Origin: Variovorax sp037204085
GTDB lineage: Bacteria; Pseudomonadota; Gammaproteobacteria; Burkholderiales; Burkholderiaceae_C
DNA length: 64,000 nucleotides
Direction: 5' to 3'
Assembly (NCBI RefSeq): GCF_037204085.1
Contig: NZ_JBBCBW010000015.1
Coordinates: 1 to 64,000 of the forward strand
Shown: positions 16,741-25,870 of the stretch, piece after piece
Layout of the letters: each line of letters opens with the position of its first letter
Position numbering within the stretch: the stretch's first letter is position 1
Made by a program: the position numbers and the translations under genes
Notes under the pieces: model-generated
What the model saw: only the letters and a program-made list of their open reading frames with translations
Told to the model about the DNA's origin: nothing
Database searches by the model: none

Positions 16741-17334
16741 ATGAACACCATGAGCACACCTGACTCCATCCGCATCGGCATCGTCTCCATCAGCGACCGC
16801 GCCTCCAGCGGCACCTACGAAGACAAGGGCTTGCCTTCGCTGAAGGAATGGCTAGGCCGCGCGCTGAAGAACCCCATCGATTTCGAATCCCGGCTCATTC
16901 CCGACGAAGCCGCGCTCATCAGCGCCACGCTGATCGAGCTGGTGGACGCCGGCTGCTCGCTGGTGCTGACCACCGGCGGCACCGGCCCGGCCCTGCGCGA
17001 CGTCACGCCCGAAGCCACGCTGGCCGTCGCCCACAAGGAAATGCCCGGCTTCGGCGAGCAGATGCGACAGATCAGTCTTCGCTTCGTGCCCACCGCCATC
17101 CTGTCGCGCCAGGTGGCGGTCATCCGCGACAAGAGCCTGATCATCAACCTGCCGGGGCAGCCGAAGTCAATTGCGGAAACGCTCGAAGGACTGAAGGATG
17201 CCGACGGCAAGCAGCTCGTGCCGGGCATCTTCGCGGCGGTGCCCTACTGCATCGACCTGATCGGCGGACCGTACCTGGAGACCGACGATTCGGTCTGCAA
17301 GGCCTTCCGGCCGAAGTCGGCCATCAGGAACTGA
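16741..17334 (+). CDS. mogA: Molybdopterin adenylyltransferase
   Basis: A 197-residue MogA-type enzyme that activates molybdopterin with ATP before molybdate insertion. The N terminus (IRIGIVSISDRASSGTYEDK) and the MPT-binding LVLTTGGTGPALRDVTPEA are diagnostic, as is the C-terminal substrate loop LPGQPKSIAETL. A second in-frame ATG at 16750 is equally possible. The gene follows the intergenic repeat element, and its last 11 bases overlap the convergent czcA 3' end. Confidence 0.95.
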   Translation: MNTMSTPDSIRIGIVSISDRASSGTYEDKGLPSLKEWLGRALKNPIDFESRLIPDEAALISATLIELVDAGCSLVLTTGGTGPALRDVTPEATLAVAHKEMPGFGEQMRQISLRFVPTAILSRQVAVIRDKSLIINLPGQPKSIAETLEGLKDADGKQLVPGIFAAVPYCIDLIGGPYLETDDSVCKAFRPKSAIRN

Positions 17335-20300
17335 GAACCCGGGCTTCGCGCCCGGCTTCCTCGTCGCGCCGGTGCGCCCAGCGATAGAGCAAGGGCAGCA
17401 CCAGCAGCGTCAGCGCGGTCGACGACAGGATGCCGCCGATCACCACCGTCGCCAACGGCCGCTGCACCTCAGCGCCGGTGCCGGTAGCGATGGCCATAGG
17501 CACGAAGCCCAGCGAAGCCACCAGCGCCGTCATCAGCACCGGCCGCAGCCGGGTAAGCGCGCCCTCGCGGATCGCCGCATCGAGCGGCAAGCCACCCTCG
17601 CGCAAATTACGGATGAATGAAATCATCACCAGCCCGTTGAGCACCGCCACGCCCGAGAGCGCGATAAAACCCACCGCCGCCGAGATCGACAACGGAATGC
17701 CGCGCAGCCACAGCGCAACGATGCCGCCCGTGAGCGCGAACGGAATGCCGGTGAACACCAGCAGGCCGTCCTTCAGGTTGCCGAACATCGCGAACAGCAG
17801 CGTGAACACCAGCAGCAGCGACACCGGCACCACCACCTGCAGCCGCTCGGTGGCCGAGGCCAGGTTTTCGTATTGGCCGCCCCATGCGGTCCAGTAGCCC
17901 GGCGGAATGCTCACCTTGCGCATGGCCTCTTCGGCCTCGGCCACGAAGGAGCCGAGGTCGCGGCCGCGCACATTGGCGCTCACCACAATGCGGCGCTTGC
18001 CGTCCTCGCGGCTGACCTGGTTGGGGCCCGGCGCGAGCTCCAGCGTGGCCACTTCGCCCAGCGGAATGAAGCTGGTGCGCTGCTGGGCCTCGGCGCCAGC
18101 GCCCCTGGGCAACGCGATCGGCAAGCGCTTGATCGCCGCCAGGTCGGTGCGCAGGTTCTCGGGCAGCCGCACGAGGATGTCGAAGCGCCGGTCGCCTTCG
18201 AACAGCGTGCCCGCCTCGCGGCCGCCCACTGCAATGGAAATCGCGTCCTGCACGTCGCCCACGTTGAGGCCGTAGCGCGCGGTCTTGTCGCGGTCGATGT
18301 TCACCGTGAGCATCGGCAGGCCGGTGGTCTGCTCGACCTTCACTTCGGCCGCGCCGGCAATCTTGCCCAAGGTTTCCGAAACCTCGGCCGCCGTCTTGTC
18401 CAGCACCGCCATGTCGTCGCCGAAGATCTTCACGGCCACATCGCTCCGCACGCCCGAGATCAGTTCGTTGAAGCGCAGCTGGATCGGCTGCGAGAACTCG
18501 TAGTTGTTGCCCGGCAGCTTTTCGACCTCTTCCTGCACGGCCACGAGCAACTCGGCGCGCGTGCGGCGAGATGCACCCTGGAGCGCGGGCCATTCGCTCT
18601 CTGGCTTCAGCATGATGTAGCCGTCGGAAATGTTCGGCGGCATCGGGTCCGACGCAATCTCGGCCGTGCCGGTGCGCGCGAACACGCGCTCGACTTCCGG
18701 AAACTTTTCTTTCAGCGTGCGTTCGATCTGCTTTTGCATTTCGACCGACTGCGTGAGGCTGGTGCCCGGAATACGCAGCGCCTGCACCGCAAAGTCGCCC
18801 TCGCCCAGGCTCGGCACAAACTCCGTGCCCAGCCGCGTGGCCAGCAAGCCCGAAAGCACCACGGCGACGCAAGCCATGGTGATGACCAGCGGCTTGGCCG
18901 ACATCACACGGGCAAGCAGCGGCTCGTAGCCGCGCCTGGCCCACTGCATCAGGCGGTTCTCCTTCTCGCTCACCCTGTTGCCGATGAAGAGCGCCACGGC
19001 TGCCGGAATGAAGGTGATCGACAGGATCATCGCGCCCAGCAGCGCAATCACCACGGTAAAAGCCATCGGGTGGAACAGCTTGCCCTCCACGCCCGTGAGC
19101 GCAAAGATCGGCAGGTACACGATCATGATGATCAGTTGGCCGAACAGCAGCGGTCGGCGCGCCTCCTGAGAGGCCGCAAAGACTTCATGGAAGCGCTCGC
19201 TGCGCGTGAGCGGCCGCCCGAGCTTCGCCTGCGCATGGGCGAGGCGCCGCACGCAGTTCTCCACGATCACCACCGCCCCGTCGATGATGATGCCGAAGTC
19301 CAGCGCGCCCAGGCTCATGAGGTTGGCGCTGACCTTCTGGTTCACCATGCCGGTGAAGGTGAACAGCATCGACAGCGGAATGACCAGCGCCGTGATCAGC
19401 GCCGCGCGCATGTTGCCGAGAAACAGGAACAGCACCGCAATGACCAGCACCGCGCCTTCGAAGAGGTTCTTCTTCACCGTGGCAATGGCCTTGTCGACCA
19501 GCACGGTGCGGTCGTACACCGTGACCGCCTTCACCCCGGCGGGCAAGGTGCGGTTGATCTCCTGCATCTTCTTGTCGACCGCCTGCGACACGGTGCAGCT
19601 GTTCTCGCCGATGAGCATGAACACCGTGCCCAGCACCACCTCGCGGCCGTTGTCGGTGGCCGCGCCGGTGCGCAGCTCCTGGCCGATGCCCACTTCGGCC
19701 ACGTCCCGCACGCGCAGCGGAATGCCGTTGGTGTTGCCCAGGATCACGTTGCCGATGTCTTCGGCCGACTTGACCTGCCCCGGTGCGCGAATGAGGTACT
19801 GCTCGCCGCGCTTCTCGATGTAGCCCGCGCCCACGTTGGCGTTGTTGCGCTCCAGCGCGGTGACCAGTTCGGTCATGGTGAGGCCGTGCGCCAGCAGCTT
19901 GGCGGGGTCGGGCGCGACCTGGAACTCCTTGGCGTAGCCGCCGATGGAGTTGATCTCGGTCACGCCCTTCACGTTGCGCAGCTGCGGCTTGATGATCCAG
20001 TCCTGGATCTCGCGCAGGTCGGTCGGCGTGTAGGGCGTGCCGTCGGCCTTCTTTGCGCCCTCGTCTGCTTCCACCGTCCAGAGGTAGATCTCGCCCAGCC
20101 CCGTCGAGATCGGCCCGATCACCGGCGAGATGCCGGCCGGCATGCTCTCGCGCGCCGACTGGATGCGTTCGTTCACCAGCTGCCGCGCAAAGTAGATGTC
20201 GGTGCCGTCTTCGAAGATCACCGTCACCTGCGAAAGGCCGTAGCGCGAAAGCGAGCGCGTCTGCTGCAGGCCCGGCAGGCCGGCCATCACCGTCTCGATG

Positions 20301-20503
20301 GGGTAGGTCACGCGCTGCTCCGCCTCCAGCGGCGAATAGCCCGGCGCGGCCGTGTTGATCTGCACCTGCACGTTGGTGATATCTGGTACGGCGTCAATGG
20401 GCAGCTTCTGGTAGCTGAAGATGCCGAGCGCGGCCATGCCGAGCACGGCAAGCAAGACCAGCCAGCGCTGTTCGATGGAAAACCGGATGACTCGTTCGAA
20501 CAT
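17324..20503 (-). CDS. czcA: CzcA-type heavy-metal efflux RND transporter
   Basis: Inner-membrane proton-driven RND pump of 1059 residues. The N terminus MFERVIRFSIEQRWLVLL, the PDITNVQVQINTAAPG segment and the helix-4 motif DFGIIIDGAVVIVEN (about 401-415) are the signature of the heavy-metal-efflux subfamily; the two Asp and Glu correspond to the proton/cation relay of CzcA. The motif points to divalent cobalt, zinc or cadmium rather than the copper/silver CusA type. It is last in czcICBA, 9 bases after czcB. Confidence 0.95.
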   Translation of the reverse strand: MFERVIRFSIEQRWLVLLAVLGMAALGIFSYQKLPIDAVPDITNVQVQINTAAPGYSPLEAEQRVTYPIETVMAGLPGLQQTRSLSRYGLSQVTVIFEDGTDIYFARQLVNERIQSARESMPAGISPVIGPISTGLGEIYLWTVEADEGAKKADGTPYTPTDLREIQDWIIKPQLRNVKGVTEINSIGGYAKEFQVAPDPAKLLAHGLTMTELVTALERNNANVGAGYIEKRGEQYLIRAPGQVKSAEDIGNVILGNTNGIPLRVRDVAEVGIGQELRTGAATDNGREVVLGTVFMLIGENSCTVSQAVDKKMQEINRTLPAGVKAVTVYDRTVLVDKAIATVKKNLFEGAVLVIAVLFLFLGNMRAALITALVIPLSMLFTFTGMVNQKVSANLMSLGALDFGIIIDGAVVIVENCVRRLAHAQAKLGRPLTRSERFHEVFAASQEARRPLLFGQLIIMIVYLPIFALTGVEGKLFHPMAFTVVIALLGAMILSITFIPAAVALFIGNRVSEKENRLMQWARRGYEPLLARVMSAKPLVITMACVAVVLSGLLATRLGTEFVPSLGEGDFAVQALRIPGTSLTQSVEMQKQIERTLKEKFPEVERVFARTGTAEIASDPMPPNISDGYIMLKPESEWPALQGASRRTRAELLVAVQEEVEKLPGNNYEFSQPIQLRFNELISGVRSDVAVKIFGDDMAVLDKTAAEVSETLGKIAGAAEVKVEQTTGLPMLTVNIDRDKTARYGLNVGDVQDAISIAVGGREAGTLFEGDRRFDILVRLPENLRTDLAAIKRLPIALPRGAGAEAQQRTSFIPLGEVATLELAPGPNQVSREDGKRRIVVSANVRGRDLGSFVAEAEEAMRKVSIPPGYWTAWGGQYENLASATERLQVVVPVSLLLVFTLLFAMFGNLKDGLLVFTGIPFALTGGIVALWLRGIPLSISAAVGFIALSGVAVLNGLVMISFIRNLREGGLPLDAAIREGALTRLRPVLMTALVASLGFVPMAIATGTGAEVQRPLATVVIGGILSSTALTLLVLPLLYRWAHRRDEEAGREARVLSS

Positions 20504-20512
20504 GCGGCGTCC

Positions 20513-21883
20513 TCAGTGGGTGTGCATGGCAGAGCTCTTGCCCTGCTGCGACTTGACGACGAAGCTGCCGCTGCCTGCATGGGCGGCACCGGGCGCAAGG
20601 CCGCCCACGATTTCGATGCGCTGGCCGTCGCTGCGGCCGGTCTGCACATGCTGCGGCACAAAGCCGCCCGGCACGCGCAGGAACACGGTCGGCTTGTCTT
20701 CCACGGTTTGCACGGCTTCGGCCGACACCGTCACGGGGGCGTTCGCTTCGGACGAAACCAGTTCCACGTTCACGAACAGCCCCGGCCGCCACATGCGCTG
20801 CGGGTTGGTCAGGGTGACGCGTGCCGTGGCCGTGCGCGTCTGTGCCCCAATGAGCGAGCCCACGTAAGACACCGTGCCGCTGGCCGCCTGCTCGAAGGCG
20901 CTCGAACGAATGGTCGCAGGCTCGCCGATGCGCACCAGGTTCAGGTGGTTGGCGGCCACGCTGATCTCGGCCCACACGGTCGAAAGATCGGAAATGGTGA
21001 ACACGCTGGCGTCTTCCTTCACCGCTTCGCCGAGCGAGATGTGCTTTTCGACCACCATGCCGTCGAAGGGTGCACGCAGCTCGTAGCGGCCCAGGGCCGA
21101 CGAGGCCGGCGTGGCGCCGAGGGCCAGCAGCTTCTGGTTGGCGTTGGCCACGGCAATCTGCGCCTCCTGCATTGCCTGCTCCGCCTGCAGGTAGTCTTGC
21201 TGTGCAGAAATCTTTTCTTCCCACAGCTTCTTCTCGCGCTGGTAGGTGGTGCGGGCCAGTTCGAGCCGGCGCTGCGCCGTCTGCAATTCGCTGCGCTGCT
21301 CCGACAGCGTGGGGCTGGAGAGCACCGCCAGCACCTGGCCGCGCTTCACCTCCTGCCCAAGGTTGGCCGTGACGCTTTCGACCACGCCCCCCACGCGCGG
21401 CACCACATGGGCGGTTCGGTCTTCGTTGAACTTGATCTCGCCCGGCAGCTGCAGCAACGACTTGATGCGCGCGGGGCCGGCGCTCTCCACGGCCACGCCG
21501 GCGGCCTTGATCTGCTCGTCGGTGAAGGCGATCTTTCCCTCCTGTTCGTTGCGCCCTTCCTTGCGCCCTTCCTTGTGCTCTTCCTTGTGCCCTTCCGTGT
21601 GCCCGCCCTTCTTCTCTTCCTTGCCGGCCTCGCCGGAGGCGTGGCCATGCCCGTGGTCATGGTCATGGCCGTGGTCCTTCTCTTCTCCCTTGCCTTCTTC
21701 CTCATGGTGCTCGCCTTCGGCATGCTCGGCCGATTCCGAATGCCCCGAGCCTTCAGGCTTGGCCGGCGCGGTGCGCAAGATCAGCGCGCCTGCGGCAATG
21801 CCGGCGACCAGCACCGCCACGATCGCCATCCATTGCTTTTTGCCGATGCGCCCCGCGGACGTGTTTCGCTCTTCCGTATTCAT
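20513..21883 (-). CDS. czcB: CzcB-type membrane-fusion (periplasmic adaptor) protein
   Basis: A 456-residue adaptor linking CzcA to the outer-membrane channel. One N-terminal membrane anchor (about residues 18-36) is followed by a long metal-binding tail at about 45-115 rich in His, Glu and Lys (for example DHGHDHDHGHGH), then the lipoyl halves (GEIKFNEDRTAHVVPRVGG and YELRAPFDGMVVEKHI) flanking a coiled-coil hairpin rich in Gln/Glu. The His-rich tail probably buffers metal in the periplasm. Part of it is encoded by a 12-bp tandem repeat. Confidence 0.94.
   Translation of the reverse strand: MNTEERNTSAGRIGKKQWMAIVAVLVAGIAAGALILRTAPAKPEGSGHSESAEHAEGEHHEEEGKGEEKDHGHDHDHGHGHASGEAGKEEKKGGHTEGHKEEHKEGRKEGRNEQEGKIAFTDEQIKAAGVAVESAGPARIKSLLQLPGEIKFNEDRTAHVVPRVGGVVESVTANLGQEVKRGQVLAVLSSPTLSEQRSELQTAQRRLELARTTYQREKKLWEEKISAQQDYLQAEQAMQEAQIAVANANQKLLALGATPASSALGRYELRAPFDGMVVEKHISLGEAVKEDASVFTISDLSTVWAEISVAANHLNLVRIGEPATIRSSAFEQAASGTVSYVGSLIGAQTRTATARVTLTNPQRMWRPGLFVNVELVSSEANAPVTVSAEAVQTVEDKPTVFLRVPGGFVPQHVQTGRSDGQRIEIVGGLAPGAAHAGSGSFVVKSQQGKSSAMHTH
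21554..21601. repeat. Four 12-bp tandem repeats in czcB
   Basis: Four consecutive near-identical 12-mers of the CCCTTCCTTGTG type encode, on the minus strand, HTEG, HKEE, HKEG and RKEG units. They lie in the metal-binding tail and could expand or contract in frame, altering the number of His residues. Confidence 0.8.
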
Positions 21884-21898
21884 GATGTGGTTTCCTTG

Positions 21899-23230
21899 TC
21901 AGCGTGCGGCATTCGCCGTACGCGGGGTTTCGTCGGCTTCGGTGCCCAGCAGCCGGTCGAGCTCGCTGGCCGCGCGATGCGCGTCGGCCACGGCCATCAG
22001 GTACTGGTTGCGCACCTGGAAGTGCGTGCGTTGCGCATCGAGCGCTTCGAGAAAGCTGAACTTGCCGAGCTCGAAGCCCTTGGCGGCGGCCTTGTAGGCG
22101 GCCTCGGCGCCGGGCAGTGCATCGCGCTGCAGCGTCTCGGCGGCGGCGCGCGCCGAACGCAGGCGCTCGGTGGCTTGCGCCACATCGGCACCCAGCTGCA
22201 GCTCGGCCGCCGCAAGGTCGTCCCGCGCCTTCTCTTCGCGGCTCAGCGCCTCGGCCACGTTGCCGCGGTTGGTGTCGAAGATAGGCAACGGTACCGACAC
22301 GCCCACCACCACCTGGTTGCGGCCGCTGCCGCTGCCCATGCCTTCGTCGGCCGGCACACGCTTGGCACCAAGCGACACGGTGATGTCGGGCACCCGCCGC
22401 GCCTGCTCCAGTTGCGAAAGCGCTTGGCGCCGCTCGACCTCGAGCCGCGCCTGGCGCAACACGGGCGCCGCGGCAAGCCGCCTCTCCAGGTCCTGCGCCG
22501 GCGTAAGCGGCGGCAGCCGATCGACCGCACCCTGCGCCTGCGTGAAGCGCGGATCCGGGTTGCCCCACAGCGCGGCCAGTTGGCGGCGCGCCGAGCGCAA
22601 TGCGCCCTCGGCCTGCTGCAGTTCGACCTGGATGCCGGCCTCGGCCACGCGCGAGCGCGTCTCTTCGAGCGGCGGAACCTTGCCCGCCGCCACGCGGTTG
22701 GCGGCCGCGCGGGTGGCCGCTTGCGCAAGGCCCAACGAATCCTGCATCAGCCGCAAGCGCTCCTGCGCAGCCAGCACGTCGAAGAACAGCGTGATGCTCG
22801 ATGCACGCAGCTCCGAGCGCCGCGCAAGCAACGCCGATGCGGCTTGGTCGCGCGCGCGCTCGGCCGCCGTCACGCGGGCTGCGCGCTTGCCGCCCAGCTC
22901 GACGGGCTGGCTCAGCAGCAGCGTGGTGGTGCGGTTGTCGCGGCGCAGGTCTTCCACCTGCGCCTCGAGCACGGGGTTGGGCCATGCGCCCGCCTGCAGC
23001 ACGGCGGCATCGGTGGCCTCCTGCTCACGCGCGGCGGACGAAAGCCCGGGGTTGGCCCGCTGTGCGAGCGCGATGGCGCTGCGCAGGTCCAGCGGGCCCG
23101 CGGGCTCCACTGTTCTTGCAGCAGCGTGCCGCAGCAGCAGTGGCGAAGGATTGGAACCGGCATCGGTTTGTGAAAATGCCGGGGGCACCGCCAAGGCCAT
23201 GACGGCCAGCGGCATGAAGAGCGTGCGCAT
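21899..23230 (-). CDS. czcC: CzcC-type outer-membrane efflux protein (TolC family)
   Basis: A 443-residue outer-membrane factor with a Sec signal (MRTLFMPLAVMALAVPPAFS) and two OEP domains. Typical segments are LDLRSAIALAQRANPGL, QPVELGGKRAARV in the first repeat and GVSVPLPIFDTNRGNV in the second. It completes the tripartite Co/Zn/Cd export channel with CzcB and CzcA. It is 15 bases before czcB and 95 bases after czcI; that last gap holds a 12-bp inverted repeat. Confidence 0.94.
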   Translation of the reverse strand: MRTLFMPLAVMALAVPPAFSQTDAGSNPSPLLLRHAAARTVEPAGPLDLRSAIALAQRANPGLSSAAREQEATDAAVLQAGAWPNPVLEAQVEDLRRDNRTTTLLLSQPVELGGKRAARVTAAERARDQAASALLARRSELRASSITLFFDVLAAQERLRLMQDSLGLAQAATRAAANRVAAGKVPPLEETRSRVAEAGIQVELQQAEGALRSARRQLAALWGNPDPRFTQAQGAVDRLPPLTPAQDLERRLAAAPVLRQARLEVERRQALSQLEQARRVPDITVSLGAKRVPADEGMGSGSGRNQVVVGVSVPLPIFDTNRGNVAEALSREEKARDDLAAAELQLGADVAQATERLRSARAAAETLQRDALPGAEAAYKAAAKGFELGKFSFLEALDAQRTHFQVRNQYLMAVADAHRAASELDRLLGTEADETPRTANAAR

Positions 23231-23266
23231 CGAATTCTCCTGGGTTGCAAAACAACGGGCGAGGGA

Positions 23267-23326
23267 ATTCGGCGAGAGCTCAGCTGATGCGGGGTATCAG
23301 GGGTAAGGGTTGTTCTCTCGCCGAAT
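23267..23326 (-). promoter_or_regulatory. 12-bp inverted repeat between czcI and czcC
   Basis: ATTCGGCGAGAG (23267-23278) and CTCTCGCCGAAT (23315-23326) are perfect inverted copies separated by 36 bases. The right arm reaches the czcI stop codon. No U-tract follows, so it is not a standard terminator. It may attenuate or stabilise the transcript at the czcI-czcC junction; this is inference. Confidence 0.55.
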
Positions 23327-23703
23327 CAAGCGGCGAGAGGTCTTGCAGGGCGCACGGGCACTTCAGAGATATGCGAGACAAAGTGCTCCGCTCGCATGAC
23401 ACGCAATGCCCGCGCGAGCGCAGGCAGGCCTTGCCCCTGCTCTGCCGCTGACGGCAGATGCTGCGCATGGCCCAGGTGGCAGGCTGCGCAATCTCCCAGC
23501 ACGGCGTTCGGTTGCGTGCCGGGGCTCTTCTGCGTGTCGTCGGCACTGGCGCCGCCGTGGCTGCCCGCCTCGGACGGGTGCTCATGGTGGCCCCAATGGC
23601 GGGGCTGCACATCGCGCTCATGTTGGCAATATGCCGCCGACGCCGCCCAGCTGAACTGGAACGGCAGCAGGAGCAGCAAGAAGATCTGGAGCCAACGGCG
23701 CAT
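23326..23703 (-). CDS. czcI: CzcI-like small metal-resistance protein
   Basis: A 125-residue predicted periplasmic protein at the head of the czc operon. The N terminus is a signal peptide (MRRWLQIFLLLLLPFQFSWA) followed by a short Cys/His-rich region with YCQHERD, HWGHHEHP, SHGG and CAACHLGHAQH. Position, size and composition fit CzcI, a poorly understood regulator-like component of czcICBA operons. No cytochrome function should be assumed from the CAACH string, since the rest of the protein is not cytochrome-like. Confidence 0.8.
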   Translation of the reverse strand: MRRWLQIFLLLLLPFQFSWAASAAYCQHERDVQPRHWGHHEHPSEAGSHGGASADDTQKSPGTQPNAVLGDCAACHLGHAQHLPSAAEQGQGLPALARALRVMRAEHFVSHISEVPVRPARPLAA

Positions 23704-23865
23704 GGTTCCAAAAGTATATCGGCGGCAAGTGGCATGGCTCCTGCATTGCCCCTTCGAGTCGCAGGCCCACGGCGCAATGTATGACACGGGGCCAGCGTCC
23801 AGTCCGTCGTTCGGAGGACAGCTTCGCACCCCGCCCTTCACCCACCCCCTAGCTAACATCCTCCG

Positions 23866-24543
23866 ATGCGAATTCTGGTCATTGAGGGCGAGCCCCAGCT
23901 CGGCGATCAGCTGAAGAAGGGCCTGGAGGAGAACGGGTACGCAGTCGACATTGCGCGCGATGGCGCCAAGGGCCGCTACCTTTCCGCGGAACACCACTAC
24001 GCGTTGATCCTTCTCGACGCGGTGCTTCCCGGTGCCGACGGCTTTGCGGTGCTGCGCGCCATACGGCGTACCAGCACCGTGCCCGTGCTGGTGCTCACGG
24101 CGCGCGACAAGGTCGAAGACCGCGTGAACGGCCTGCGGCTGGGCGCAAACGACTACCTGGTAAAGCCCTTCACGCTGCCGGAGCTGCTGGCGCGCATGCG
24201 AGCCCTGCTGCAACACGGCAAGCCGAACGAACCCTCCACATTCCGCCTGGCCGACCTGGAGCTCGACCTTGCGAGCCGCAAATGCGTTCGCAACCACCAG
24301 CGCATCGAACTCACGGCAAAGGAGTTCACGCTGCTGGCGGTGCTGCTGCGCAACAGGGGGCACATCGTCTCGCGCAGCACCCTCGCCGAAGAGGTGTGGG
24401 ACAGCACGCTCGACAGCGACACCAACGTGCTCGAAGTCGCCATTCGCAGGCTGCGCGCCAAGATCGACGACCCTTTCGACCTGAAGCTGCTGCACACGGT
24501 GCGCGGCAGCGGCTACGTGCTCGAAGACCGTTCCTGGCCTTGA
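23866..24543 (+). CDS. CzcR/CopR-like response regulator with altered acidic pocket, no adjacent kinase
   Basis: A 225-residue OmpR-type regulator: receiver domain at 1-115 with phospho-acceptor Asp51, Thr in VLTARDK and the VKPF Lys; winged helix from about 130 (AKEFTLLAVLLRNRGHIVSR to DTNVLEVAIRRLRAKID). It is divergent from czcICBA, the position of czcR in metal-efflux loci. Two things are unusual. The start of the receiver reads ILVIEGEP where the family has ILVVEDEP, so one of the two Mg-binding acids (position 8) is Gly. And no histidine kinase gene follows; the next gene is convergent. Confidence 0.92.
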   Translation: MRILVIEGEPQLGDQLKKGLEENGYAVDIARDGAKGRYLSAEHHYALILLDAVLPGADGFAVLRAIRRTSTVPVLVLTARDKVEDRVNGLRLGANDYLVKPFTLPELLARMRALLQHGKPNEPSTFRLADLELDLASRKCVRNHQRIELTAKEFTLLAVLLRNRGHIVSRSTLAEEVWDSTLDSDTNVLEVAIRRLRAKIDDPFDLKLLHTVRGSGYVLEDRSWP

Positions 24544-24573
24544 GCACGCCTGCCGGGCCGTACCCGCTGTTGA

Positions 24574-25836
24574 CTAGGGCTCTGCGCGGGCCGGCGTTTC
24601 GTCCGATGCGGCAGGCGCCCTGGCGCGGCCCATCACCAGGTTGATCAGCGGCCCCGTCATCGCGGTGGTCACCAGCGCCATCACCAGCAGCATGGTGAAG
24701 AGTTCGGGGCCGATCAGGCCGGCGTCCAGGCCGATCTTCATCACGATGAGCTCCATCAGCCCGCGCGCATTCATGAGCGAACCGGTGGCAAGGCTGTCGC
24801 GCCATCCGTAGCCCGCCAGGCGCGCGCCGATGGCACCACCCGCCAGCTTGCCGATGGTGGCCACGCCGACGATCAGCAGCATTGCGCCCACGCTTGCGCC
24901 CGTAAAGGCATTGGCGGTGGTGCCCAGCCCCGCCAGCGCGAAGAACAGCGGCATCAGCACCACGATGGAAATCGGCTCGATGCGCTCGGAGAGCGAATTC
25001 AGCAAACGGTCGTCGCGCGGCAGGCACGCGCCGAACAGGAAGGCGCCGAACACCGCATGCAGGTGCAGCCATTCGGTTGCCAGTGCGCACACCAAGAGGC
25101 CGATCATGAGCGAGGCCATCATGGTGGTCGAAGGCTCGCCGTTGGGCGCGCGCGTGCGCAGCAGCCACGCAAAGGCCGGCTTCATGCCGAAGAAGAGCAC
25201 CGCCAGCAGCACGGCCACGCCGGCGGTGGTCTTGAGCAGGCCGGTGTAGCCCTCACCCGCGCCGGCCAGCGCCACCACCAGCGCCAGCAAGATCCACGCG
25301 AACACATCGACCACGGCCGCCGCACTCAGCGAGAGCTGCCCGAACGGCGTGCGCGTGAGGCCACGGTCTTTCAGGATGCGCGCCATGACGGGAAAGGCCG
25401 TGATCGAAAGCGCCGCCGCCATGAACAGCGCAAACGGCCAGAAGCCCACGCCCGCGGGTGCCAGCGACGGATGCAAGGCCGGCGAAATGGCAATGCCCAG
25501 CACCATTGGCACCGCAATGCTGAGCGCACCTACATAACCGGCGGCCTTCAGTTGCGCGCGCACGCCCTGTGCGGCCCGCAGTTCGAGCCCCACCACGAAC
25601 ATGAACAGCACCAAGCCCACCGTCGAAAGCGACGAGAGCCCCTCGAGGTGGCTCTTGGAGAAAAGCTGCGCATGCAACGAAGGGAACAGCGCCCCCATGA
25701 CCACCGGCCCCAGCATGAGGCCGGCCGCCATTTCGCCGACCACGCTCGGCTGGCCCACGTGGCGGAGCACCCAGCCGCAAATGCGCGCGGTGCTCAGGAT
25801 GACGATGAGTTGCAGCAGGAGAGAGGTGGCGGACAT
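24574..25836 (-). CDS. Cation:proton antiporter, CPA2 (Kef/NapA) family
   Basis: A 420-residue membrane antiporter with about 12 hydrophobic segments. The family hallmarks are GEMAAGLMLGPVVMG near the N terminus, SITAFPVMARILKDRGL in mid-protein and the Asp-containing helix SAAAVVDVFAWILLALV. There is no C-terminal RCK/TrkA-N domain, so it is closer to NapA-type Na+/H+ antiporters than to full-length Kef K+ channels. It lies between the czc locus and the metal ATPase and might support the proton budget of metal export, which is inference. Confidence 0.88.
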   Translation of the reverse strand: MSATSLLLQLIVILSTARICGWVLRHVGQPSVVGEMAAGLMLGPVVMGALFPSLHAQLFSKSHLEGLSSLSTVGLVLFMFVVGLELRAAQGVRAQLKAAGYVGALSIAVPMVLGIAISPALHPSLAPAGVGFWPFALFMAAALSITAFPVMARILKDRGLTRTPFGQLSLSAAAVVDVFAWILLALVVALAGAGEGYTGLLKTTAGVAVLLAVLFFGMKPAFAWLLRTRAPNGEPSTTMMASLMIGLLVCALATEWLHLHAVFGAFLFGACLPRDDRLLNSLSERIEPISIVVLMPLFFALAGLGTTANAFTGASVGAMLLIVGVATIGKLAGGAIGARLAGYGWRDSLATGSLMNARGLMELIVMKIGLDAGLIGPELFTMLLVMALVTTAMTGPLINLVMGRARAPAASDETPARAEP

Positions 25837-25870
25837 GAACCGGAGCGCGGGTGAAGGGGAACACGCGATC

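Noticed and set aside
17873..23173. A single 1766-codon open frame on the plus strand, antisense to czcA, czcB and czcC
   Set aside because: It mirrors the third-position GC bias of the real minus-strand genes; the translation is rich in His, Arg, Gly and Ala without domains, while the opposite strand encodes three complete, recognisable proteins.
23326..23703. Reading the CAACH string in the czcI-like protein as a cytochrome c haem site
   Set aside because: It does not follow CxxCH in a cytochrome-like context (no distal Met region, no fold), and position and His/Cys content fit CzcI.
24538..24645. Possible start of a histidine kinase overlapping the response-regulator stop (TTGAGCACG...)
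   Set aside because: The frame lasts only about 35 codons, has no membrane helix or kinase motif, and soon runs antisense into the antiporter gene; at most a remnant.
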